This document shows, piece by piece, positions 33,800 through 43,117 of a stretch of DNA of 64,000 bases (position 1 is its first letter; the number at the start of each line of letters is the position of its first letter). The stretch comes from Oscarella lobularis (lineage: Eukaryota > Porifera > Homoscleromorpha > Homosclerophorida > Oscarellidae), in the NCBI RefSeq assembly GCF_947507565.1, contig NC_089176.1, positions 124,001 through 188,000 on the forward strand, read 5' to 3'. The notes beneath the pieces were generated by a model. It was not told where the DNA came from. It made no database searches and saw only the letters and a list, made by a program, of their open reading frames with translations. Made by a program: the position numbers and the translations under genes.

Positions 33800-35400
33800 T
33801 ACGGACGGCCGTTTAAACGGTATAATTTATTCACCAGAGTTTTCCGAGGTCCCTTTACCATCAGCGGAATCTGCCTGAGGTGATTTCACTGCAGCGCCCA
33901 CTGCATGCAACGCTCTCGGGCGCCTGCTAGATCTGTAGAGGTCACTAAAAAGGCGAACGCCATATCAGTTTACTGTTATAATTTTTCACAATAGAATAAA
34001 TTAGATTTTCCAGGGTCACTTTACCATGGCCGAAATTTGCCGAGGCGCCCACTATCCTTTTCTGGTGTAAAGGTGGCTTTGGTTAATCCGTTCTGTTACA
34101 ATTTATTCAAAGCGGAATAAATTTGACAGATGCGATTTTCCGACGTCCCTTTCATCACCAAAATCTGTCGGCAATGGCTTCACTGCGGCGCCCACTAATG
34201 CTCCATTGGCCATTGTGGTGCGACCTCTTGAGGCCTACTCAGGGCGCGTCGGCTAATCACCCCTCTTATAATATATTCACACTGATTCCACTACGGCGCC
34301 CGCTACCGCGATACTGGCCAGTTTTTGGCGTCTGCTTGAGGCCGTCACGAAGGTTCATCACTTCTGTTATAATTTATTCGCTGCGGAATAAATTTTACGG
34401 TCATGATTTTACCAAAATAATCCTTTGGCATGGTTTCACTGCGGCGCACACTAACGCTCCGCAGGCTATTGTCGGGCGTCTGCCCGAGGCTTACTAAAAC
34501 CTCTGTTCTAAGTTATTTACAACCGAATAAATTTGGGGACAAAACGATTTTTCTACGCCCCATAATCATGACCGGATTTTGCCGGGACTTATTCTACTAA
34601 GGCGCCCGCTACCGCTTTACAGGCTTTTTTCTGGCGTTGGCAATGGCTTTACTGCGGCGCCCACTAACGCTCCGCAGGCCATTGTCGGGCGTCTGCTTGA
34701 GGCTTAGTAAAACCTCTGTTCTAATTAATTTACAACCGAATAAATTTGACAAAATCATTTTTCTACGCTCCTTAAACATGACCAGACTTTGCCGGAACTG
34801 ATTCCGCTAAGGCGCCCGCTACCGCTTTACAGGCCATTTTCTGGCGTTGGCAATTGCTTTACTGCGGCGCCAACTAACGCTGCGCGCAGGCCACTGTCGG
34901 GCGTCTGCCCGAGGCTTACTAAAACCTCTATTCTAAGTTATTTACAACCGAATAAATTTGACGAAACGATTTTTTCACGTCCCTCAATCATGACCGGACT
35001 TTGCCGGGCCACTGAGGCGCCCGCGCTACCGCCATACAGGCCATTTTCTGGCGTTTGCTTGAGGCAGCGCGATCGAAGGGCGCGTTGGCTAATCACATCT
35101 GTTCTAACTTATTCGCAGCAAAATAAATATGTCAGTTACGAATCTCCGACGTCACGTAATCTTTACCGGAATTCGACGGCGATGACTTCGGTGCGGCGCC
35201 CATGCACGCATACTGACGCTCGATCTGCGGGCACTTTTCGGGCGCTCGCTAGATCTCTAGAGGCTACACGAAGGACGCCTAGGCCCAATCACTTCATTTA
35301 CACCACGGAACGAATTCTGCGGAATTGATTTTCCGGGGTCACTGCACCATGATCGCCGAAATATTCCAGCGGCGCCCACCGACGCTCTGCGGGGCCTTTC
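33800..35400. repeat. Degenerate satellite-like tandem array
   Basis: A core like CTGCGGCGCCCACTAACGCT recurs about twelve times (near 33894, 34043, 34185, 34292, 34440, 34601, 34656, 34812, 34866, 35017, 35197 and 35373). It alternates with an AT-rich module (TTATTTACAACCGAATAAATTTG and variants, about ten copies) and a GGCGTCTGCTTGAGGC-type block. The best pair is a unit of about 213 bases starting near 34500 and 34714, with a third, more diverged start near 34926. Flanking copies are shorter and more mutated. Open frames here are by-products of the repeats. Confidence 0.75.
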
Positions 35401-35870
35401 TCGGGCGTGAGCTCGAAGCTACGTACGCGAAGAGCGCCAAAGCCGACCGACGGGCCAGTGCAGGCCGTTCGACGGCGCCCGTTCGCGGCGCGCGCGGTCC
35501 CGGAGGGTCACGCGAGGAACGCGACGGCACCGTAAAATTATCGATGGCGATCACGTGGCGCTCGGTCCCGTATTGGCAATGGCGTCGTTTGGGCTATAGA
35601 TGTCGTCTGATTTCTCTCGCTCGCTCTGCGGAGCTCGATTGCTTCGGCGAAGCACTGATACCGCATTGCGTTCCTTTCGGCGATCTGTTGTAGCAGCAGA
35701 GAGGTGACATTCGGCGTCAGCTTGCAGAATTCCGATGATTAATTATTAGTCATGTGAACGTCAGGTGAGATTATTTAAAAGTTTGCTTTGCCGTCGGCTG
35801 TCATTAGTTGGAGCACGCTCACTCGAGCAAGAGCGAAGAGCGCAGTCAGCTGGAACCAATACCAGTCAAA
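35401..35870. other. Spacer and putative promoter of the PLAT-oxidase gene
   Basis: A GC-rich stretch with an open frame without domains (to about 35690) gives way to AT-rich sequence. The 100 bases before the ATG at 35871 hold GAGCACGCTCACTCGAGCAAGAGC, purine-rich and probably 5' untranslated. No other gene was seen. Confidence 0.35.
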
Positions 35871-38800
35871 ATGGATCGATTGCGTCTCGTGAAAACATGC
35901 TGTAGCCGTCCACAAGGTTAGACCGTTAGGTACCTCAGGATGTAAGAGTTTCCGCCTCGGGTTGTCGTCACTATGGCAATTTAGACTACCTAGACGTTTA
36001 GTAGCGCATTTCTTCGACGCATACAGTGTAGTGATACAATACTGACGAAATGACGAGATATAATGGAGTACGCGCTCAAGCTGACATCCAGTGCATAATA
36101 TATATATGCGTCAGCTGTACGTCGCCCGCCGTACTTTCTCAACTCAGACAGTGTACTTCGACACTGTCAATCGTGATTGTAGAATATCCGAGTCGCGCAA
36201 TCTCTCCTCTTGAAACAAAGTTTGCCCGCCCTGCAGTCGCGTCACCCTTTGTCAGCTTGCCGTACTCTCCCACGCACACGCACACACGCCCACGATTCTA
36301 GAGGAGCCTAGCGCCTTTGGTTAAGTTCAATATGTGCAACAGTCTGTCAGGAGAAGCCACTAATCACTAATGCAATTTTCGTCTAGCCTATCGTCTAGCC
36401 CAGAGCCGTATATAGAGAGAGCTGGGCATCCTAATTAATCAAGTGACTTTATGGACGCCATTTTGTGTACTCTCCGTAGTCAAGACTGCACGAGAAACGG
36501 TCTCGAGTTCCTTAGAGTTTTGCACCGTTTATACGGGAGATCAGGGAGAAGGGACTGGCTTGCGAGGCTAGCCCTGGACTTTACTTTTACGCCTCCAGGA
36601 AGTGCAACGTCTTTTTCTTTATCTGTACTTGTAAGCAGTGACTGGGATGGACGCTATATGTAGTGCCCCTTCGCGTAGTGTGAACCTGGACAAAAAATGG
36701 CGTCCAAAATGCCACGTGACACCCTAGCGCTCGTGGAGATGTCGCAGCTCTCTCTATATACGGCTCTGGTCTAGCCTATCGCATTCACGTGTTCACTGGC
36801 AAGGAATCATCGAGCGTCAACGTTCGCGTCAAAGTCGCCATCATCGCATCGAAACAGGAGAAACCCTTCGTCATATCGTTGGACGAGCGGACGAGCGCGA
36901 AAGAACGCACGCAACTTTTTCGACCTGACACTGTTAGCTAAAAATAGTAGTCGACTTCTGAGAAAATTTTTTTCGTAGGAAGACGTATTTGTTGTCGACT
37001 GCGAGCAGCAGTTGGGCGAAATCGGATTGATCGAAGTGACTAACGAATCGCTCAGCAATAAACAGCGAGACTGGTTTCTCGACTGGATTGCCGTCGAGGA
37101 TGCGTCCGCTCGACGAGCTTACGTCTTTCCCTGCAACATGTGGCTGTCGTCGGAGAAAGGCGACGGCAGAGAAACCCGCATCTTGATGATTCACAAAGGT
37201 ACTGCTTCCCTGAACTATTATACTGTTTATGTTGCATATATGCAAGCATACAGTTGTGCGTACGTCGACGGTGAAACGCGGTCAATCTTTTATGAAGGCT
37301 GCAGTTTACCTACCTGACAGCGCTTACAAGACCAAAGCTTGCTATTCCCTTTTGAAAGATTCGCCGAACGATACTGACGCAGCATCGGTGAAGAATTTGC
37401 TAGCGTCCGTTGGTAATACCGTTGCACGATTAAATCGCATTCCTGTAATGCACGGTTTTTTTTTCTCCATCAGCTATTGAACGCCCTCTTCACAATTGGG
37501 CTCGCAATATCAAGATCGATAACGTTCTCTGCTTCTATCCCACAACCATTGATGACGTGAGAAACATCATCAAGTGGTCAGCCGCCGCCGGCCTTAGCGT
37601 TCGCACGTGCGGTTCGACTCACTCGTGGACGATGCTCTATCCCGACAGCGGTCAAGTGCTCATCGACCCTCGTCACCTTCAGCCGGAGAAAGGCGAGAAA
37701 TTGATCGATTACGACGAAAAGGAAGCGTGCGTCACCGTCCTGTGCAACGCAACGACGCTTCAAGTCAAAAACGACCAACTCGAGAAGAAATATAATTTTC
37801 TTTTCAATGCAATTTTGAGCGGCGTGACGTACGGCGGTCTCATTGGAACAGGATGCCACGTAAGTAATAAAGACAATTTTTTTTACTTTGTTATTCTACT
37901 GGTATATAGGGTGTCGGAAAAAATTGCCCTGCTATTCCCGACATAGTCGAAGAAATTCACGTGGTTAACAGCAGTGGTGACCTATGCATTTACGACCGCA
38001 CCGACGAGGCTCGCTTGAGAGCCGTCACCACGAGCATGGGCCTGTTCGGTTTTATATACAAAATCAAATTCAAGGTGCTTCCGAAAGAGCTCATAGTGAA
38101 GGCCGTGAACTCTTTTGAGTACAAAGTCGGCGATACGCTTCTCAACGCTTCGAATTTGAAGGTATATAATTTTCTCTTTCACTGATTATGATGAGGAGGA
38201 GGATCTTTGATATACTGTATAGGCGCTTGTGAGCAAGAATTTCTCGACTGAAATCTATTGGTTTCCGTTCAATCAGCTGCCGCTTCCGGAAGGAATTCTC
38301 AATTTGCTCGCTCCCAAAGTCATGGACAACCTCTTTCCGAAATTGAGTGTCGACGAGATGGTCGGCAAGTGGAGAGCAGCTGGCGATGAATTATACGTGA
38401 GAGAAGTTAATTTCGACGAGAACGGCAAGTGGCGCGACTTCTTTGAAGAAGACAGGGTCTTATTTTATTTTTTACTTAGGAAAACCGGCGAAGTGCGATT
38501 TTTACATCCGTGAAACAATTATCGATTTTTTTCAGGAAAAGCTCGTCAATATTCCCAAGTTCGCCGCCGATCATCAGGAGGCAATTCCTGTTCTTAGCTC
38601 CTTTGCCCATCATGTTCAGAAGCCTTTCAAACTTTTCAACTTGAACTGGGTCAGCCAGAAAGGTAAAAATGAAAATGTATTAGAGACTGCTTTCGGCACG
38701 CTTCAATCTCGTTTGAGAAAAAGGGCTAACGTTTTTTTTGTGCTATAGCGTGGTTCAAGAGTTGCCGCGCGCAATTCACTACAGAAAGTTTGTCCACGAC

Positions 38801-39447
38801 GGATTCCGTGTTTTCGACATGGAATTCGCTTTCATCGTCGAAGAGGACTATCAGAACATCGTCGATGCTTGCCAGGTCAGTTAATTAATTAAGACTGCGT
38901 TGACTGCATGACCCCGAGTTGACGGTGCTTTGGTTTATAGATTGTTGTGGATACCATTGAAGAGTACGCCGGGGTGAAAGACAGAAGCTCGGGGATTCGG
39001 CAGTATCCGATGTCTTTAGCGTTCGAGATGCGATTCATGTCGGCTAGCCAAAGTTTTCTCTGTCCGGCCGTCGTTGGCAAAACGTCGCCGGGGGACGATA
39101 TCAAAGTGGCGTGCATCGAAGTCCTGGCTTTCGGGAACCTGGAAACTCGCCCTCTGTGGAAAAAGTTTGCGGAGGAATTAGCACAGGTAAAATGCCAAGG
39201 GCGATGAAGACTTGTTTTTCAATTTGTTCTGCAGAAATGGATGAATGTCAAAACGACCGTGAAGCCGCTGCCCCACTGGGGCAAAGCCTCAGAATTGGGG
39301 CAAAAGAGCGACTTTGTTCAGTACCTGTGGGAAAACAACGGTAGCAACATGACAGAATTTCTCCGCCATCTGAAGTCGTCTGGTGCCGATCCCAATCAAA
39401 TTTTTTTCAACGATTACCTGAAAGCCATTTTTCGTCAGGAGACGTGA
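35871..39447 (+). CDS. PLAT domain fused to a FAD-dependent sugar-1,4-lactone oxidase
   Basis: The C-terminal part resembles aldonolactone oxidases (L-gulono- or D-arabinono-lactone oxidase), which use covalent FAD to make ascorbate-type products. Exon 1 (35871-35916, MDRLRLVKTCCSRPQ) joins in phase 1 to exon 2 (36775-36932, AYRIHVFTGKESSSVNVRV). Exon 3 (36979-37198) has GEIGLIEVTNES and DWFLDWIAVEDA. Together these make a PLAT/LH2 beta-sandwich, a lipid- or protein-contact domain. Exon 4 (37474-37860) starts the oxidase: NWARNIKIDNVLCFYPTTIDDV, then VRTCGSTHSWT, whose His is the likely flavin attachment site. GVTYGGLIGTGCHGVG and TTSMGLFGFIYKI complete the FAD domain. The C-terminal domain includes EIYWFPFN, YPMSLAFEMRFM and LPHWGK, and ends FRQET-stop. 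The PLAT-oxidase fusion is unfamiliar to me. Confidence 0.85.
36394..36775. mobile_element. MITE-like non-autonomous DNA transposon in intron 1
   Basis: A 370-base element (36400-36769) is bounded by inverted repeats: CCAGAGCCGTATATAGAGAG plus five more matching bases (GCTG follows an extra AG-type step) on the left, with their reverse complement ending GGCTCTGG on the right. Weaker inverted similarity continues inward (TGGACGCCATTTTGT near 36449 against ACAAAAAATGGCGTCCA near 36690). The flanks carry a six-base TCTAGC duplication (36394-36399 and 36770-36775). The wider string TCTAGCCTATCG is also present on both sides. It has no transposase frame. It sits directly before the PLAT exon and its right-hand duplication contains the splice acceptor TCTAG. 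Confidence 0.8.
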
Positions 39448-39501
39448 AACGGTCTAACTTACTTTTTATATGTGTAGCTGCACGGCTGGTTAGCCTCTTA
39501 C

Positions 39502-39544
39502 CCAGACCCTTTCTCGGTGCCGGATGCTCCGAGAAAGGGTCTGG
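39502..39544. repeat. Perfect 16-bp inverted repeat, 11-base loop
   Basis: CCAGACCCTTTCTCGG (39502-39517) pairs fully with CCGAGAAAGGGTCTGG (39529-39544). It lies 55 bases after the oxidase stop codon. It could be a remnant of a foldback element or a transcribed hairpin. Confidence 0.8.
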
Positions 39545-39580
39545 TATTGTACCACCCCACCACAAACCACTGGGGGAACC

Positions 39581-39621
39581 GTTGCCCGAGTACTGTACAC
39601 AGTTGCCCGAGTACAGTACAC
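39581..39621. repeat. Direct repeat, two 20-base units
   Basis: GTTGCCCGAGTACTGTACAC (39581-39600) and GTTGCCCGAGTACAGTACAC (39602-39621) differ at one base and are separated by one base. They follow the nearby hairpin and may belong to the same element. Confidence 0.8.
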
Positions 39622-40410
39622 GCCGCAATCGGTAGTAATAGATCGACGTTTTACTCTTCTACGTAGGTCTCTGCATCCATTCGAAACGACCGTTCGCACA
39701 CGAACAAATGGTACTTGGGAGCATTAGTTTTCGACGTGGAGCAGTTCTAACCCCTTTTATTTTCATTCGTTTCTACGTTTTTTCTAGTTTCGTGAAGAAG
39801 GAGCAGCGCATCGACCAGGTTCGCACCTTTGGGGCCCCCCATAGACGTGCACTTTGTTTTTTTTGCGCAGGGTTTTGGGGACAATATCATCAGGTTACAT
39901 CATTCAAAAGGTAAATGTTTGTCAATCATTTATGGTGATTCTTCTTTTTTCTTGAATTATTTCTTTTGAAGGAACTGACCCAGCTGGAAGATCATTTGGG
40001 GAGAATCAAGGTAACCGTATAAATTGTCAACTGTAAAGTTTGTTGTCTCGTATAGCACAACTCTTTTTTGCAGTATTGATTGTTAATTAAAGTGGGAAAC
40101 CCAGAAAGAAGCAACTTTTATGCATATATAGTTTTTTTGTAGCGTAGTTAGTAATTTGCACGGTGCACCTTTGCATCGCGTGCTAGTACGTGCTGTGATC
40201 TCCCAGCGCGGTCTCGCGTTATCTCCCCATGTGTCTTGTTTCTCGTCTCGCTTGATGGCGGAGTCTCGTACGCTGTCGTGTCGCTGTCCTACGCCGTGTG
40301 CTCTTGCGCCGCAACAGACCGCGCTACGAAAGCGGACATGCCGGCGACAAGTAAAAGCAGCAGGTAGCTACGTCAGAAAGCGGTGTTTTTGTTCTTATTA
40401 ACGTTCGTTT
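39622..40410. other. Spacer with exon-like blocks, no assigned gene
   Basis: Several short blocks are bounded by good splice signals: 39786-39820 (after TTTTTTCTAG, containing AAGAAGGAGCAGCGCATCGA), 39871-39911 (between GCGCAG and GTAAAT), 39972-40011 (between TTTGAAG and GTAACC; one frame reads ELTQLEDHLGRIK) and a last block starting TATTGA at about 40074. I could not make all joins agree in frame and found no start. This could be the tail of an unrecognised gene or a decayed one. The rest, to 40410, holds nothing I can name. Confidence 0.2.
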
Positions 40411-40697
40411 TTTAGGAGGGGTCCTGAGCATGACCCCGTGACCAAAAACTGCTCCTCAACCCGGGTCCTGAGCATGACCCCGTCATCAAAAACTGCTCGT
40501 AGATAAGGGGAGGGACGGTTGATTTATTAAATAAATTGAAAAAAAATGCAGAGTCTCCCCTCGCGTTTCATGCACAGGCAGTTTTGACGGGGTCATGCCC
40601 AGGACCCCTTCCAGGCAGTTTTTGATGACGGGGTCTTGCCCAGGACCCCGGTGAAGCAGTTTTTGATGAAGGGGTCATGCTCAGGACCCCACTCCTA
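40411..40697. mobile_element. Foldback element with tandem units in each arm
   Basis: The ends are inverted: TTTAGGAGGGGTCCTGAGCA on the left and its near reverse complement (TGCTCAGGACCCCACTCCTAAA) on the right. Each arm is built of repeated blocks of about 45 bases. Two blocks of GGGTCCTGAGCATGACCCCG plus CAAAAACTGC lie in the left arm (40418-40498). Three reverse-complement blocks of GCAGTTTTTGATG plus GGGGTCATGCTCAGGACCCC type lie in the right arm (about 40577-40688). An AT-rich centre (GATTTATTAAATAAATTG) lies between. No protein is encoded. Related sequence occurs at 463-550 and, more weakly, around 40926-40965. Confidence 0.75.
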
Positions 40698-41458
40698 AAA
40701 AGACACACTTGGCACACTAAATGAAAGGCAATAAAATCATCTTACACTAGATATATCCTGATAGACTTGGATTGTGGTGAGACTGCAGTGCAGTCCCTGA
40801 AGCTGATGTGTGCCTGCTACCGTCCTTTGTAGACGCATGCAGGCACGTTTTGATTTAGGCACCATTCTCTGACAGAGACTACCAATAAAGGATATAGTAG
40901 TCTCTATTCAAAGATGCACGCCATTGTGGGCAGTTTTTCTCCTCGTGCCCAGGAGAGGTGGCCGTTTAGACGATATTGCCTCATACCACAAGAGGCATAC
41001 AATGGCCTTTTAGGAGTTTGCAACTTATAATTAAGTTACAAACTCCGTGGTCTCTTGGACCAACCCGTCCTTGCCGAGGACGTTGGGACCGTGGTCAACC
41101 TCTTCGTTCACATCTTCTTCAATGAAAAACCTTGGAAAAAACGTACAGTGTAGGACCCGGACGCCGCACCCAAACCTGCTAGTGGACGTTTTCGGCGTTC
41201 CGAGTCCGTTTCTTCGGGCGTTAGCGAGACTGGAACTCGCACTCGGTGCCAGGACGCAGCTAGCTAGCACCTGCAGCACCAGGCAGAACCGCAAAGGCAC
41301 GAGCGATCGTAAAAATCTATAGCTCTAGCGTGCGTTGTGTTGACGTAATTCCTTTACGTCGAAATCGTTGCTAGAGTGTCGCGAGGCCGTTTTCGCCTAC
41401 GACACCACAACCTACTCGGCTTCCGTCGTCCGTCCTCCGCCTGTCGACCGTCGCGACG
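40698..41458. other. Spacer before the ARF-like gene
   Basis: No supported gene. The sequence has short self-complementary stretches (GCATGCAGGCACG near 40837), a diverged foldback-family block at about 40926-40965, and TAGCTAGCTAGC-like runs near 41259. One minus-strand frame (41031-41300) begins with a signal-peptide-like segment but has no recognisable domain and no splice context. Confidence 0.35.
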
Positions 41459-42604
41459 ATGGGCAACTCGTTGCGAAACCTTCGCAAAGTGCTCGGACGC
41501 CTCGCAAAAGGCAAACCGTCGCGAATCGTCATGGTCGGACTCGATTCGGCCGGCAAAACGACAATTCTCTTCCGTCTCAAGTTCGACGAGACGATAAGCA
41601 CGATCCCGACGATCGGCTTCAACGTCGAAACGATCACAGTCGCCGGCGTCACGTTCTCCGTCTGGGACGTCGGCGGACAGGATCGAATACGACCGCTTTG
41701 GAAGCACTATCTCAAGAGCACCGACGGTCTCATTTTCGTCATCGACAGCGCCGATCGCGCGCGCTTGGACGAGGCGAAAATCGAGCTACTCAATCTCGTT
41801 CGTTCGGACGACATGCGCGGCGTTCCCATACTCGTTATCGCGAACAAGCAGGATTTGAAGGAGGCCGTGAGGCCCGACGATCTCGTCGATTTGTTTGCGC
41901 TCAACGATTTGACCGCAACGAACGAGTGGTACGGTGGAATGTCTGCGGTGTTCTCCCTTAGGAGGGGATAGAGAGGGAAGGGATAGAGAGGGAAGGGATA
42001 GAGTAGGTTTCCTTTCTTCGAAATTTCTGGGGTGTCGATCTTGTCACTTCTTCTCGAAAACGGATAATAGTCCGGACACGATGGTGTCTGGGTTTTTTTA
42101 AGCCCCCTTTACGCTCGCTCCCATTTCACTAGAGTGATTTCGATTATGGCTAATTTTCTGACGTAGTGTTGACACTCCCTGTTTCCTATGCATTGCATAA
42201 CGTTTCTCCTCTGGTCGTAAACTTCCTTGATTGGATGTGTGAGGCGGGTCTCCGTCTCCGCAGCATCCTTCCTACCTAAACACTGTCTCTGTGAAAAAGT
42301 CTCTAGAGAATGGGTAGCTCCGTATTGGCGCGTGAATAGACGTTAGCTTACTCTAGAACCTCGATGAAAAGACGTCTTGCCACTTCTGTGTCAGTTAATT
42401 AAAAGATAAATATTTACATGTGAAGGGGGTTGTCATTCTCCACCTTTTATATTATAGTCCCGCTCTTTGTGTCTCCCTTGTAGGTATTTGCAGACGGCGT
42501 GCGCGCTCACCGGCGACGGGCTTGTGCACGGAATTGAAGTCTTGGCCGACATGATCGAAGAGTGTCGGCAGAGTAAGAAGAAAAAGAAAAAGAAGAAGAC
42601 ATGA
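41459..42604 (+). CDS. ARF-family small GTPase with ARL4-like polybasic tail
   Basis: ARF/ARL GTPases cycle on membranes and control vesicle traffic or actin. Exon 1 (41459-41928) starts MGNSLRNLRKVLGRL, so Gly2 is available for N-myristoylation. It carries the P-loop GLDSAGKT, switch 1 IPTIGFNVET, the DVGGQ switch 2 and NKQD. Exon 2 (42484-42604) completes W-YLQTACALTGDGLVHGIEVL and ends SKKKKKKKKT. The join is in phase 2 and restores the NEWYLQ stretch. The total is 196 residues. The core reads like classical ARF, while the run of basic residues after GDGL and features such as GVPILVIANKQDL resemble ARL4. I cannot place it more finely. The 555-base intron contains a short tandem repeat. Confidence 0.92.
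41962..42006. repeat. 15-base tandem repeat, about three units
   Basis: Units of AGGGATAGAGAGGGA occur in tandem; the third is diverged at its end. The run lies near the 5' end of the intron of the ARF-like gene. Confidence 0.8.
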
Positions 42605-43117
42605 GTGCATATATATGTACGTATACTTATACCGTATTCTGTGTAGTCGTTTTGCCTCTTCTTTCTGTTTTGTTTTTCCTTCCTCCTTTTTAGTGCTCGT
42701 CGAAAGTGTATTTTTTAATGTACAGACTCTTTTGTTAGCTGGCTTCTCGTTTTTTCGTCAATTATTTTAGAAGAAATTATCGATTAAATGGCTCATCATA
42801 TGTCGTTGGCGAATGTGCACTTAGAGGGGAAAATGAAGATGGGTGTGTTCGGCGGAAGTCGCTGTTTGCTCAGTGGCTTGTGGAAAGCGGAATCGCCTGT
42901 GCGGTTTGAACCGCATCTCTGATGCGGTTATTCAAATGGTAAGTGCAACTGAGTGCTGTTTGTCTAGAGGGGCTTCCAAAAAGCGCGCTTGCTTTTGCAG
43001 TAGGCTGAGATTCCTCCACGTCACTTCAATATAAAAATACATTCACAATAACATCCACAAAATATTAGATCATCTCGTCATCTTGTCTCCACAAAACATC
43101 CGATAAAATTTCAACTC
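42605..43117. other. Convergent 3' region, ARF-like gene and giant cadherin
   Basis: The 3' ends of two genes face each other. The left half is T-rich, as expected for 3' untranslated sequence. No gene, hairpin or repeat of note was seen; the single plus-strand frame near 42843 has no domain. Confidence 0.45.

Noticed and set aside
33800-35400. CRISPR array
   Set aside because: Units are long, degenerate and variable in spacing, lie in a eukaryotic genome and have no cas genes nearby.
35325-35693. 122-codon frame at the end of the repeat array
   Set aside because: It starts inside a repeat unit, is rich in Arg/Ala from GC-rich sequence and has no domain or splice context.
36451-36663. 70-codon frame inside the MITE
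   Set aside because: It is too short, has no transposase motif and lies wholly within the non-autonomous element.
41368-41961. 197-codon frame overlapping the ARF-like gene
   Set aside because: It is an Arg-rich out-of-frame shadow of the GTPase exon; the GTPase frame carries all family motifs.
41929-41971. Unspliced C-terminus of the GTPase (YGGMSAVFSLRRG)
   Set aside because: Reading through would lose the conserved TACALTGDGL segment; the GTACGG donor and the acceptor at 42483 restore it.
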